6,438 bases of DNA. Origin: JBBRGG01 sp038240875. GTDB lineage: Bacteria > Planctomycetota > Phycisphaerae > Phycisphaerales > UBA1924. The notes beneath the pieces were generated by a model, which saw nothing but the letters and a program-made list of their open reading frames with translations, was not told where the DNA came from and did no database searches. Location: NCBI GenBank assembly GCA_038240875.1, contig JBBRGG010000200.1, positions 1 to 6,438 of the forward strand. The letters run 5' to 3'. A program made the position numbers and the translations under genes. Numbering within the stretch: the first letter of the stretch is position 1; each line of letters starts with the position of its first letter. This document shows positions 1 to 6,134 of the stretch, piece by piece.

Positions 1-342
1 GACACGCTCCTCATCCTCGCGGTCCTTCGCCCGCGCGGTCGAGATCACTTCACCCTCCACGATCTCTCTCGTGGCTTCAAAACCGTTTCGAAAATGATCC
101 GCGATCGCCGCGAACGTGAGCCCGCCGCCTGCGTCTCGTTCTTAAACGCCAAGGCTAACCGTCTCGTCGGGCCCGATGGCCGTGAACCAAGCTTTGAAGC
201 CGTGCTCAGCACCATGTACGACGCCGGGTTCCGTGGCGACGTTTACACCGCGCCCGAAATGTGGAAGTTCGGCCACGTCGGCGTCTTCCCCAGCTACCCC
301 TTCCCCGAAGGCCTCGACCGCATGCGCGCAGGTAGCAGCTAA
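1..342 (+). CDS. 3' end of an unrecognised protein (5' end outside window)
   Basis: The frame is open from the first base and ends at TAA 340-342, giving the last 113 residues of a protein that starts outside the window. The ATG at 94 is probably internal, because the reading frame and its G/C-rich third codon positions continue unchanged upstream of it. The fragment is soluble and charged, with a basic stretch (KMIRDRREREPAA, fragment residues 31-43) and an aromatic, proline-rich end (EMWKFGHVGVFPSYPFPEG) before the final Ser-Ser. I see no membrane segment, signal peptide or catalytic motif. I do not recognise the family and assign no function. No clear terminator follows the stop. Coding status is fairly sure, identity unknown. 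Confidence 0.6.
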   Translation, partial: DTLLILAVLRPRGRDHFTLHDLSRGFKTVSKMIRDRREREPAACVSFLNAKANRLVGPDGREPSFEAVLSTMYDAGFRGDVYTAPEMWKFGHVGVFPSYPFPEGLDRMRAGSS

Positions 343-429
343 ATCAAACTCATTCCAAGCTCGCCGAAATATTAGATTCCCCTCTCGATGTTCATTGTGC
401 GTATTACATGTATAGTTCACCCGGGCGTC

Positions 430-467
430 TTTGTGCGCACCGGCCAGGTTTGTGCGCACGAGCCAGG
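430..467. repeat. 19-bp tandem duplication with GTGCGCAC palindromes
   Basis: TTTGTGCGCACCGGCCAGG at 430-448 is followed at once by TTTGTGCGCACGAGCCAGG at 449-467, two mismatches in 19 bases. Each copy holds the self-complementary octamer GTGCGCAC, so the two palindromes are centred 19 bp apart, close to two helical turns. That spacing would suit a pair of dimeric regulator sites on one DNA face, but this is inference. It could equally be a slippage duplication with no function. Confidence 0.5.
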
Positions 468-537
468 CTCAAGTCGCGCTATGTCACGATTTGTGTCGCC
501 ATTTGCGGACGATGCACGCCAAGTTGATTCGAAACTC

Positions 538-565
538 TTGCACTTTGTTGCCGTTCCATTATACT
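538..565 (+). promoter_or_regulatory. Weak sigma70-like promoter candidate
   Basis: TATACT at 560-565 matches the -10 consensus at five of six positions. TTGCAC at 538-543 keeps only the TTG of the -35 box, with a 16-bp spacer. It lies in the most A/T-rich part of the intergenic region, about 200 bp before the gene at 763, so it would imply a long leader. A second A/T-rich hexamer (TATACA, 574-579) lacks a usable -35. Confidence 0.2.
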
Positions 566-748
566 TAAATTGCTATACATAGTGCCTACACCCTTTCATG
601 GCACATACATTTCGCCTGTGCCTTCTCCACTTCTTCGCTACTGCTCATTTTGTGAGAAGCACTTCAACAAGACTCGCTCAGTGCTCTCCAAAATAAGCGG
701 ATGGCGTACTGCACCCCAGCGTGTATAGTCTGTGGCAAGTGTTTTTTT

Positions 749-754
749 AGGGAG
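749..754 (+). promoter_or_regulatory. Ribosome binding site deciding the GTG start at 763
   Basis: AGGGAG lies eight bases before GTG 763. It is the clearest Shine-Dalgarno match near the gene's beginning. It supports this non-ATG start, which matters because the protein has no in-frame ATG before its signal-peptide core. Confidence 0.6.
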
Positions 755-762
755 AACATACT

Positions 763-1956
763 GTGAAACCCGAAGCCTCAAGCGTCGCGCTGCCTGTGCG
801 ATCAGAGTATTTGTGCGCGATTCGTAGTCGTGCCACTCCTCCATCCTCTCGTGTGCGTGTCGCGTTGCTTCTTCTTTGCGTCTCGGCAGCTTTGGGCAGC
901 TTCACCTCTTCGGGCGCGCTCGCACAATCCTTTCCCTTTTCTGTGCCCGTCACCGCCGAGCTCTACAGCGTTGATCGTCCGCTCGTAGGCGATTGCATCG
1001 GCACGCTAACCGTGGTCATCTCGCTGCCGCCAGGTTTGGGCCGCAGCATTACCTTCGCCAATATCTCAGGCACAAGTTCCGCTGGAGCAGCATGGCCCAC
1101 AGTTGACGCAGATGGCGGTCCCAACGTCTGTGGCCCAGGCAACGCCACCGACCTTGGATCTCTCAATGGTCTCTCGAGCATCCGCCACATCACTCGTTGC
1201 AACTTTCTCGCTGGCGCTTTCGTCGCGGGCACGCCACAAATCGGCACACAGCCCGCAGGCCTTACTTTTGTCAACGATACAACTATCCTCCTCAATCCCG
1301 AGCTTCAACAAATCTTCTACATCGGCAATGGCGTAACAACCGACAACCAAACCCAGATTTTCGCCGTCCCCAACAACGCAACCCGCATCGTTCTTGGTGT
1401 ACCTGATGGTGGCTGCTTTCGAGGCACTCCCGGCGCCTACTGCGACAACACCGGCACGTTCGCTGGCACCCTTATTGTCACGCCGTGTTTAGCCACACCA
1501 ACCGGCCCTTCGTCCGTCGAAGCGTGCTTCGGCACCGAAGTAAGCCTTTCAATCACTGCTTCAGGCATCGGCCCATTTACGTACCAATGGCGCAAAGGCA
1601 CCACGCCAATCAACATCCAGGCAAACCCGACCGCCGCTACAAACACGCTGACCTTCGCCTCGGTCCAAGAATTCGACGCGGGCGTCTACGACTGTGTCGT
1701 GACCAACGCGTGCGGCTCGATTCCATCGACTTCCGCAACGCTCACGGTTCTATCCGAATCAAGCAGCGAGTGCGTCGTGTGCGCGGATTGTGCCGCAGAC
1801 TTTGATCAAGATGGCGGCGTCACCGGTGGCGACATCGAACTCTTCTTCCTCCAGTTCGACAACGGCCAACCTTGTTCCGACGTGAACCGCGATGGCAGCA
1901 TCACCGGCGACGACATCGCATTGTTCTTGCGTGAATACGAAGCCGGTGGATGCTGA
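763..1956 (+). CDS. Secreted Ig-like / GC-type dockerin protein
   Basis: The product has 397 residues and is predicted to be exported and surface-attached. A long N-region with several Arg residues precedes a hydrophobic core (VALLLLCVSAALGSF, 33-47) and a likely cleavage site after ALA-54. Residues about 60-240 form a beta-rich, Cys-containing region. Its end (LGVPDG 211-216, PGAYCDNTGTF 223-233) resembles the calcium-binding beta-sandwich of PA-IL-like lectin domains. Residues about 246-330 look like an Ig-like domain, with Cys-255, Trp-276 and the Y-x-C pair Tyr-309/Cys-311. After a Cys-rich linker (CVVCADC, 337-343) come two EF-hand-like loops, DFDQDGGVTGGD and DVNRDGSITGDD, each followed by an aromatic helix; the protein ends in Gly-Gly-Cys. 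That ending matches the planctomycete GC-type dockerin, thought to act in sorting or anchoring. The ligand is unknown. GTG start chosen for its ribosome site. Confidence 0.85.
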   Translation: MKPEASSVALPVRSEYLCAIRSRATPPSSRVRVALLLLCVSAALGSFTSSGALAQSFPFSVPVTAELYSVDRPLVGDCIGTLTVVISLPPGLGRSITFANISGTSSAGAAWPTVDADGGPNVCGPGNATDLGSLNGLSSIRHITRCNFLAGAFVAGTPQIGTQPAGLTFVNDTTILLNPELQQIFYIGNGVTTDNQTQIFAVPNNATRIVLGVPDGGCFRGTPGAYCDNTGTFAGTLIVTPCLATPTGPSSVEACFGTEVSLSITASGIGPFTYQWRKGTTPINIQANPTAATNTLTFASVQEFDAGVYDCVVTNACGSIPSTSATLTVLSESSSECVVCADCAADFDQDGGVTGGDIELFFLQFDNGQPCSDVNRDGSITGDDIALFLREYEAGGC

Positions 1957-2010
1957 GAGAAGTAGTAAAGTAGCACTTTGGCCGTTATCTTGTTCTGGCT
2001 TTGCCCCAGG

Positions 2011-2038
2011 CTTCTTGACTTCTTGACTTCTTGACTTC
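2011..2038. repeat. 8-bp tandem repeat CTTCTTGA, 3.5 copies
   Basis: CTTCTTGA occurs three times without interruption (2011-2018, 2019-2026, 2027-2034), followed by a partial CTTC (2035-2038). The copies are identical, pointing to recent slippage. It lies outside coding sequence, so length changes would not disturb a reading frame. Confidence 0.8.
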
Positions 2039-2146
2039 GCTGCTTATTTCGTCTTTCGCTTTTCGCTTATCTTCTCTGTGCCTTGGCGACTGTTGTGGTG
2101 TATCTTCTTCTTTTTTTCTTTTCTTCTTGCGCTGCCTAGTTACACG

Positions 2147-2177
2147 AAAAAGAAACGAGCCTTCTTTCAAGGGCTCG
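2147..2177 (-). terminator. Intrinsic terminator of nuoH
   Basis: Read on the minus strand, arms 2177-2170 and 2163-2156 form an eight-pair stem (six G/C-rich pairs, one wobble, one A-T) with a six-base loop. TTTCTTTTT (2155-2147) follows at once. It begins 34 bases after the nuoH stop, a normal position for a rho-independent terminator. The T-run lies only on the nuoH side, so it should not stop the opposing gene efficiently. Confidence 0.65.
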
Positions 2178-2210
2178 CGGTGTTCATCTTGCACTGTGCC
2201 ACTTCTTCTC

Positions 2211-3608
2211 TCACACCGACCGCGTGCCTTGTACCGGCCTGTCTTCCAGCGCGACTCTGTCCACCGGCCGCGTGACGACTTTTTCGCCGGGCATTGGGCT
2301 ATAGCGCGAGCCATACAGCGGGATCTTCTTGTTCTCACTGCCCATTGCCAGCACCCGCGACAAGACAATCGCCAGCACCGTCACTACTGCATTCGCCCCG
2401 AGCAATTCCAAAGGCCCGGTCCTGCCCATGTACACCAAAACGCTGTTAGCAACCACCAGCAGCAGCGACACCGGGATCACCGTCTGCCACGCGCTGGTCA
2501 TGATCTGGTCATACCGCAGCCTTGGAATCGTCCAGCGGATCACCATCATGAAGCAGATCACCAGCACGATCTTGAAGATGAAAACGCTAAACTTCGCCAG
2601 CACCGCAAGCAGTCCGGTGTCCTCCGGCGAAAGCAGCGGCAACTCCGGCACAAAGGGCAGGAAGCTCATCGTGTACCCGCCAAAGAAGATCAATACCAAG
2701 AACGCGCTACTTGTCACCATGTGCGCGTATTCCGCCAAGAAGAACAACGCAAACCGCATCGACGAATATTCTGTGTGATACCCGCCCACCAATTCCTGTT
2801 CGGCCTCGGCGTTGTCAAACGGTGCGCGGTTCGCCTCCGCCATGATCGCTATAAAGAAAATCAAGCACGCCAAAGGCTGCGAGAAGATCATCCAACCCGC
2901 CTGCGTCTGGTGCAAAATAATGCCATGTGGCAGCATTGTTCCAAGCTGCAACAACACCGCGAGAAGCGCTAGCCCGAGGGGAATCTCATATGAAATCATC
3001 TGCGCCGTCGCACGCATGCCGCCCAGAAATGAAAACTTGTTGTTGCTCGCATACCCGCCCAGCGTCACGCCATACACGCCCAGCGAACCAACCGCGAGCA
3101 GGTACACGATACCGATATTAATATGCGCGCCGGTGATGTGCACCGGCCCGCCTTGGATGATCCAACCAATGATCGGTATCTTGAACGTCGGGCACATCCA
3201 CACGCCGCCCCACGGGATCACGATGAACCCGATAAGCGCAGGCACGATGATGATCGCTGGCGCGAGCGTGAACAAAATCTTGTCCACGCGGTTGGGTACG
3301 TAGTCCTCCTTGAGCATGAACTTCAGCCCGTCGGCCAAAGGCTGTCCAAGCCCAAGCATTCCCTTCAGGAATTTAAGCTGTGGTAACCCAAAGTCAAAGC
3401 CCACACGGTTGGGGCCGATGCGGTCCTGGATGTACGCCGAGATCTTGCGCTCGAAGTAAATCAGGTACGCAACAACAATCAAAATGACGTGTACCACCGC
3501 GATCAGCACGACGACGGACACAATCGTTTGAGCGGTTAGCCAGCTTGGTGTACCCATTGCCGCAAGCGTAGCCGCCTGCACCCACTCGCACGCGCGGCCA
3601 GCCACCAT
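2211..3608 (-). CDS. nuoH: NADH-quinone oxidoreductase subunit H (complex I)
   Basis: This is the membrane subunit of respiratory complex I that helps form the quinone-binding site next to the hydrophilic arm; it belongs to the ND1/NuoH family. Hallmarks are FERK...DRIGPNRVG (about residues 52-70), KEDY (100-103), SYEIPLG (206-212), the signature EANRAPFDNAEAEQEL (258-273) with GYHTEYSSMRF (276-286), and PRLRYDQ near the last helices (362-368). Many hydrophobic helices span the protein. At 465 residues it is much longer than the roughly 325 of E. coli NuoH, through a longer loop after TM2 and a hydrophilic C-terminal tail (about 422-465). The start is uncertain: GTG 3614, ATG 3608 (weak GAG upstream) and ATG 3557 are possible, and only the last matches the E. 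coli N-terminal length. No nuoG or nuoI is adjacent. Confidence 0.95.
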   Translation of the reverse strand: MVAGRACEWVQAATLAAMGTPSWLTAQTIVSVVVLIAVVHVILIVVAYLIYFERKISAYIQDRIGPNRVGFDFGLPQLKFLKGMLGLGQPLADGLKFMLKEDYVPNRVDKILFTLAPAIIIVPALIGFIVIPWGGVWMCPTFKIPIIGWIIQGGPVHITGAHINIGIVYLLAVGSLGVYGVTLGGYASNNKFSFLGGMRATAQMISYEIPLGLALLAVLLQLGTMLPHGIILHQTQAGWMIFSQPLACLIFFIAIMAEANRAPFDNAEAEQELVGGYHTEYSSMRFALFFLAEYAHMVTSSAFLVLIFFGGYTMSFLPFVPELPLLSPEDTGLLAVLAKFSVFIFKIVLVICFMMVIRWTIPRLRYDQIMTSAWQTVIPVSLLLVVANSVLVYMGRTGPLELLGANAVVTVLAIVLSRVLAMGSENKKIPLYGSRYSPMPGEKVVTRPVDRVALEDRPVQGTRSV

Positions 3609-3659
3609 GTGCACTCAACATCTCGTACAATCTCATGCTATCACTTGCACGAGCACACA

Positions 3660-3669
3660 CTTGATCAAG
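3660..3669. promoter_or_regulatory. CTTGATCAAG palindrome in a divergent promoter gap
   Basis: A perfect ten-base palindrome lies between the divergent starts of nuoH (3608) and the gene at 3690. Its position would suit an operator acting on either gene, but palindromes of this length also arise by chance. I could not find a convincing -35/-10 pair for either direction in this short gap. Confidence 0.2.
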
Positions 3670-3689
3670 CACCCGTAACCAATCTGTTT

Positions 3690-5354
3690 ATGACTATCGG
3701 CATCATGCTCAATCCAATTCTCCCACCCTTCGTTGATCGCCCACTCGCCAGCTTCTGTCAAAGGCTGACCCTGCGTTGGTGGTTGTCGTCTCCTGCCGCT
3801 CGCCGCGCAAATCTCAACCTCGACGATTTCAACAAGGTGTCTATCGCGAACGCCGCGCGCGAGGTTCAATCCACCTTTACTGCCAACGTTGCCTCCACCT
3901 TCAGCCTTCCCCTCAATAGCCACCTTGAAAACACGTACATAAAGGCTAATTCAGAGGCCTATTCAGAGGCCTATTTAAAGGCTCTTTCCAACCCCGAAGC
4001 TCTCGCTGCTTCGTTGAAGGTCAAGACCAAATTCGCCGCGGCACACGTTGCCCATGGCGTGCTTCTAGGTCCGATCGTGCTTGGCTATTGCGCGTGGTTA
4101 TTGGAAAGGTGTGCGGCTGCAGGAGTTACGCGAGTCTTCTTTGTCTCGCGTGAAGGCGCGACATTAACGCGGGTGTGTCGAGGTTTGATCCGGGCCATGC
4201 CCATGTCAACCTGTGGCGCGCAACCTCCTGTCATTACATATCTTCCGGCCAGCCGTCTGGCGACCTTCCTGCCGAGTTTGAATGCGCTATGCGCTGAATC
4301 GCTTATGAGGCTATGGAATCAATATCCAAAGCAAACCTTTAGCCAGCTTATGCAGAATTGTTCGCTGCCTCAGGATGAGTTCATGAATCTCGCGCAACGT
4401 CATGGTATCAAACTACTTGCAACAATTGAAAGCCTCATTGAGCTGGGCAGTTTCTTCGCTGACCTCGACGTTCAAATAGCGTTCATTCGCTATCGTGATT
4501 TGGCTCGAAAAAACCTCATTAACACGCTGGATCGCAAGGGTTTTTTTGATTCGCAACGTGTCGCGATTGGCGACGTCGGCTGGAAAGGTTCGATCCAAAC
4601 CAACATCGAGCGCGCAATTGCCGCGAGCCTGCTACCGCAAGGTGCTATTCCACCTAGGGTTATGGGTTTGTACTTGGCCCTGAGGCGCGATGTGAATCAT
4701 GATACATCGCCATCGACGCGCGAGGGGTTTATCGCCGACGAACCGCTAGGGGACAAACCGGCGCATAACTTGGCTAGTAGCAGTATCTTACGAAGCGGAT
4801 CACTATTTGAGATCGCGTTGAGCGTGCCACACCGCTGCGTGAGTGGATATGGCGAATTGCAAAGAAGTGGCGAGGAGCTTTGCGTCGCTCGCGCGCAACT
4901 GCTTTCAGATACAGATCTTATGTTCGCCAAACTTAACGCGCGAGAACGGGGCATCTTCACCGGCCCATCTAAACTCGTGCGACACGCGTTCTATCTTGCT
5001 ATTCGCCAAGCATTTGCGAATATTCGCGCCCAAGGCAAGTGCGTGTCGCATCAAACAATATACATTTGGGGGATTGATGCGCTTCGAAGAGAGATTGTAT
5101 ACCCCACTTATTCAAGTGCGTGGGCGTTTCTCGAACACGCGCACATCGAAACCTTTGGCGTATTTCAGGAATCGCGGTTCGGGTTCATGGCCTCATGGGG
5201 TGATATCTGTACAGGTAGGCCAACTCACTGGCCACACCGGTTGCGGGTAGCGCTAGAGGCTCATTTTTGGCCCGAGGCAATTGTGCGACGGTCGGGCGTT
5301 CCAATGGGTAACTTCTTGTTTGATATGGCTTTAACTCGCAAAGCCCGGAAATAG
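3690..5354 (+). CDS. COG5610-like protein lacking the HAD catalytic half
   Basis: The product has 554 residues from ATG 3690. Residues about 127-170 (GPIVLGYCAWL, then VTRVFFVSREG 146-156) match the GPLLxGFxxWL...FLSRDG block of COG5610, a family annotated as HAD-like hydrolases and often found in surface-polysaccharide loci. Further family-like blocks follow: YLPASRLATFLPSL (184-197), the glycine-rich AIGDVGWKGSIQ (292-303) and LFEIALSVPHRCVSGY (372-387). The usual N-terminal HAD nucleophile motif (DxFDT) and its cap region are absent. In their place is an unrecognised N-terminal region with a four-residue periodic stretch (YIKA, NSEA, YSEA, YLKA). No signal peptide or clear membrane segment is seen. 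Other starts are GTG 3609, which would abut nuoH, and ATG 3705; none has a good ribosome site. Third codon positions look less G/C-biased than in neighbouring genes, so transfer is possible. Function unknown. Confidence 0.7.
   Translation: MTIGIMLNPILPPFVDRPLASFCQRLTLRWWLSSPAARRANLNLDDFNKVSIANAAREVQSTFTANVASTFSLPLNSHLENTYIKANSEAYSEAYLKALSNPEALAASLKVKTKFAAAHVAHGVLLGPIVLGYCAWLLERCAAAGVTRVFFVSREGATLTRVCRGLIRAMPMSTCGAQPPVITYLPASRLATFLPSLNALCAESLMRLWNQYPKQTFSQLMQNCSLPQDEFMNLAQRHGIKLLATIESLIELGSFFADLDVQIAFIRYRDLARKNLINTLDRKGFFDSQRVAIGDVGWKGSIQTNIERAIAASLLPQGAIPPRVMGLYLALRRDVNHDTSPSTREGFIADEPLGDKPAHNLASSSILRSGSLFEIALSVPHRCVSGYGELQRSGEELCVARAQLLSDTDLMFAKLNARERGIFTGPSKLVRHAFYLAIRQAFANIRAQGKCVSHQTIYIWGIDALRREIVYPTYSSAWAFLEHAHIETFGVFQESRFGFMASWGDICTGRPTHWPHRLRVALEAHFWPEAIVRRSGVPMGNFLFDMALTRKARK
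3937..3984 (+). repeat. 12-bp in-frame tandem repeat, about 4 copies
   Basis: ATTCAGAGGCCT occurs twice exactly (3949-3960, 3961-3972), flanked by diverged copies ACATAAAGGCTA (3937-3948) and ATTTAAAGGCTC (3973-3984). The unit is four codons, so the protein gains a tetrapeptide repeat with Ala every fourth residue without a frame change. The two identical inner copies suggest a recent duplication. Confidence 0.75.
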
Positions 5355-5452
5355 TGTGCGGCAAACATGCAGCATTTATTTGGAGATTACGGAGATTATG
5401 GATTTCGCATAAACGTGACAAAAATCGGTACAAATGACGATCTACTTTGGGG

Positions 5453-5751
5453 ATTGACTCGATCCGTAACCCACACGCGCCGGGAGCTGGAACGCAACCG
5501 CCGCAGTTGGAAGGCCGAGCAAGAGCATGCTCATGGTTGGGTTGCGTGGCGTAGGCAAGACGGTGTTGTTGGATCACATGCGTGATGAGGCCAAGGGTTC
5601 GAGGATTCGGACGATGCAGATCGATGCGCCCGAGTCGCGCTCACTGCCAGCGATCTTGGAGCCGCAGCTACGCGTGCTGCTGCTGGAGCTGTGCAAAACC
5701 GAGCGGGCGGCGGAGATTGCCAAGCGTGCGCTGCGCGGCTATGCCAACTAG
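5453..5751 (+). pseudogene. Remnant of a P-loop ATPase gene (frameshift deletion, 3' truncated)
   Basis: Two frames together match one ATPase family as I remember it. In the first frame, DSIRNPHAPGAG and PPQLEGR (about 5456-5518) match the family N-terminus; ATT stands at 5453 where ATG would be expected. In the next frame, GRPSKSMLMVGLRGVGKTVLL (5509-5571) carries an intact Walker A motif (GLRGVGKT), and the ORF continues through SRSLPAILEPQLR to a stop at 5749-5751 after RALRGYAN. The roughly 20 residues usually found between GRD and GRP are missing. GGAAGGCCGA (5509-5518) reads as EGR in one frame and as GRP in the other, as a deletion between similar sequences would leave. Everything beyond the first quarter of the family's usual length (about 400 residues), including Walker B, is absent. 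ATG 5527 or 5533 could start a short peptide, but an active ATPase is not expected. Confidence 0.75.
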
Positions 5752-5767
5752 CCATTGGCCAATCTCC
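5712..5767. repeat. Imperfect inverted repeat at the ATPase remnant's end
   Basis: GGAGATTGCCAA (5712-5723) is the reverse complement of TTGGCCAATCTCC (5755-5767) apart from one extra C. The 31-base loop contains the end of the ATPase remnant and its stop codon. The right arm includes the palindrome ATTGGCCAAT (5754-5763). No T-run follows, so it is not a standard terminator. It may mark the junction where the gene was cut off. Confidence 0.4.
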
Positions 5768-5792
5768 ATTATTCCTGTATATGTATATTCTT

Positions 5793-6047
5793 CGCTGCGG
5801 AGCAGCGGACGGCTGTTGCCAGACGCGAAGCGTCTAGCACACGCACCTAAATGAATCTATTCCTCGGCTGAGACGAGCGAGTTCATTGATTCTAATACAC
5901 ATGCGCGCGTCTCTACCATGGCGCATCTTAATTAGGCGGCCCAATCAGTGGCTTCGCCAATGGCTACATTCGCCTGCTGCTTCGCAGCGAAAGCAAAGGT
6001 TCTGCGAATGATTTGCATTTGTATTTATCTCTCCAGCCCGAGGGGCT
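5793..6047. repeat. Cluster of five perfect inverted repeats with GRR triloops
   Basis: Perfect inverted repeats, all with three-base loops: CGCTGC-GGA-GCAGCG (5793-5807), AGACGC-GAA-GCGTCT (5821-5835), TGGC-TTC-GCCA (5949-5959), GCTGC-TTC-GCAGC (5976-5988) and AGCCC-GAG-GGGCT (6035-6047). On the appropriate strand every loop is GRR closed by a C-G pair, and four share the core GCGRAGC. The stems differ, so these are not simple copies of one unit, except that 5791-5806 and 5976-5991 match as inverted copies (15 of 16). Oligonucleotides of the d(GCGAAGC) type are known to form unusually stable mini-hairpins. The role here is unknown. Confidence 0.75.
5850..5887. repeat. Interrupted inverted repeat AATGAA / TTCATT
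   Basis: AATGAA (5850-5855) and TTCATT (5882-5887) are complementary. Between them CTCG (5863-5866) can pair with CGAG (5874-5877), giving a two-part stem with internal loops. It lies among the triloop hairpins but has a different shape. It is weak alone. Confidence 0.3.
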
Positions 6048-6134
6048 TAACGCAAGTACACGGCCACACAATGAATCTCGACTCTGAAGAAGTTGTCCTG
6101 TCTTTGATCGTTGGAAAGAAGCAGTTCATCAGAC

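Larger units (their letters stand above)
343..762. other. Intergenic region of 420 bp without a gene
   Basis: No convincing gene lies here: the short open frames on both strands lack ribosome sites and recognisable content. Base composition is more A/T-rich than in the flanking genes. It contains a 19-bp tandem duplication with palindromes (430-467), a perfect odd palindrome GAGCCAGGCTC (460-470), a weak promoter candidate (538-565) and the ribosome site of the next gene. It is the likely 5' regulatory region and leader of the secreted-protein gene at 763. Confidence 0.6.
1957..2210. other. Convergent intergenic region
   Basis: This 254-bp gap lies between the convergent stops of the secreted-protein gene and nuoH. 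It holds an 8-bp tandem repeat (2011-2038), a pyrimidine-rich tract on the plus strand (about 2101-2128) and the nuoH terminator. The only candidate terminator for the plus-strand gene is a weak five-pair stem (AAAGT 1967-1971, ACTTT 1975-1979) without a T-run. The Lys/Arg-rich minus-strand open frame through here is an artefact of the pyrimidine tract. Confidence 0.6.

Noticed and set aside
1967..1979. AAAGT-AGC-ACTTT stem as terminator of the secreted-protein gene
   Set aside because: Only five pairs, mostly A-T, with no following T-run.
1985..2368. Minus-strand Lys/Arg-rich open frame of 127 codons
   Set aside because: The basic residues come from the pyrimidine tract and the 8-bp repeat read on the other strand; the frame also overlaps the terminator and the 3' end of nuoH.
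2031..2972. Plus-strand open frame of 313 codons overlapping the end of nuoH
   Set aside because: It is the antisense of well-conserved nuoH over most of its length. Its His/Gln/Arg-rich composition is typical of a shadow frame, and there is no ribosome site.
5185..5577. Minus-strand open frame of 130 codons over the end of the COG5610-like gene
   Set aside because: Antisense to the conserved coding sequence and the ATPase remnant, with no start signal.
5367..5585. Plus-strand open frame of 72 codons before and across the ATPase remnant
   Set aside because: It is out of frame with both parts of the ATPase match, and its sequence resembles no family I know.
5793..6047. Reading the hairpin cluster as a CRISPR array or an intrinsic terminator series
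   Set aside because: The stems differ between units, the spacing is irregular, there are no constant-length spacers and no T-runs follow.
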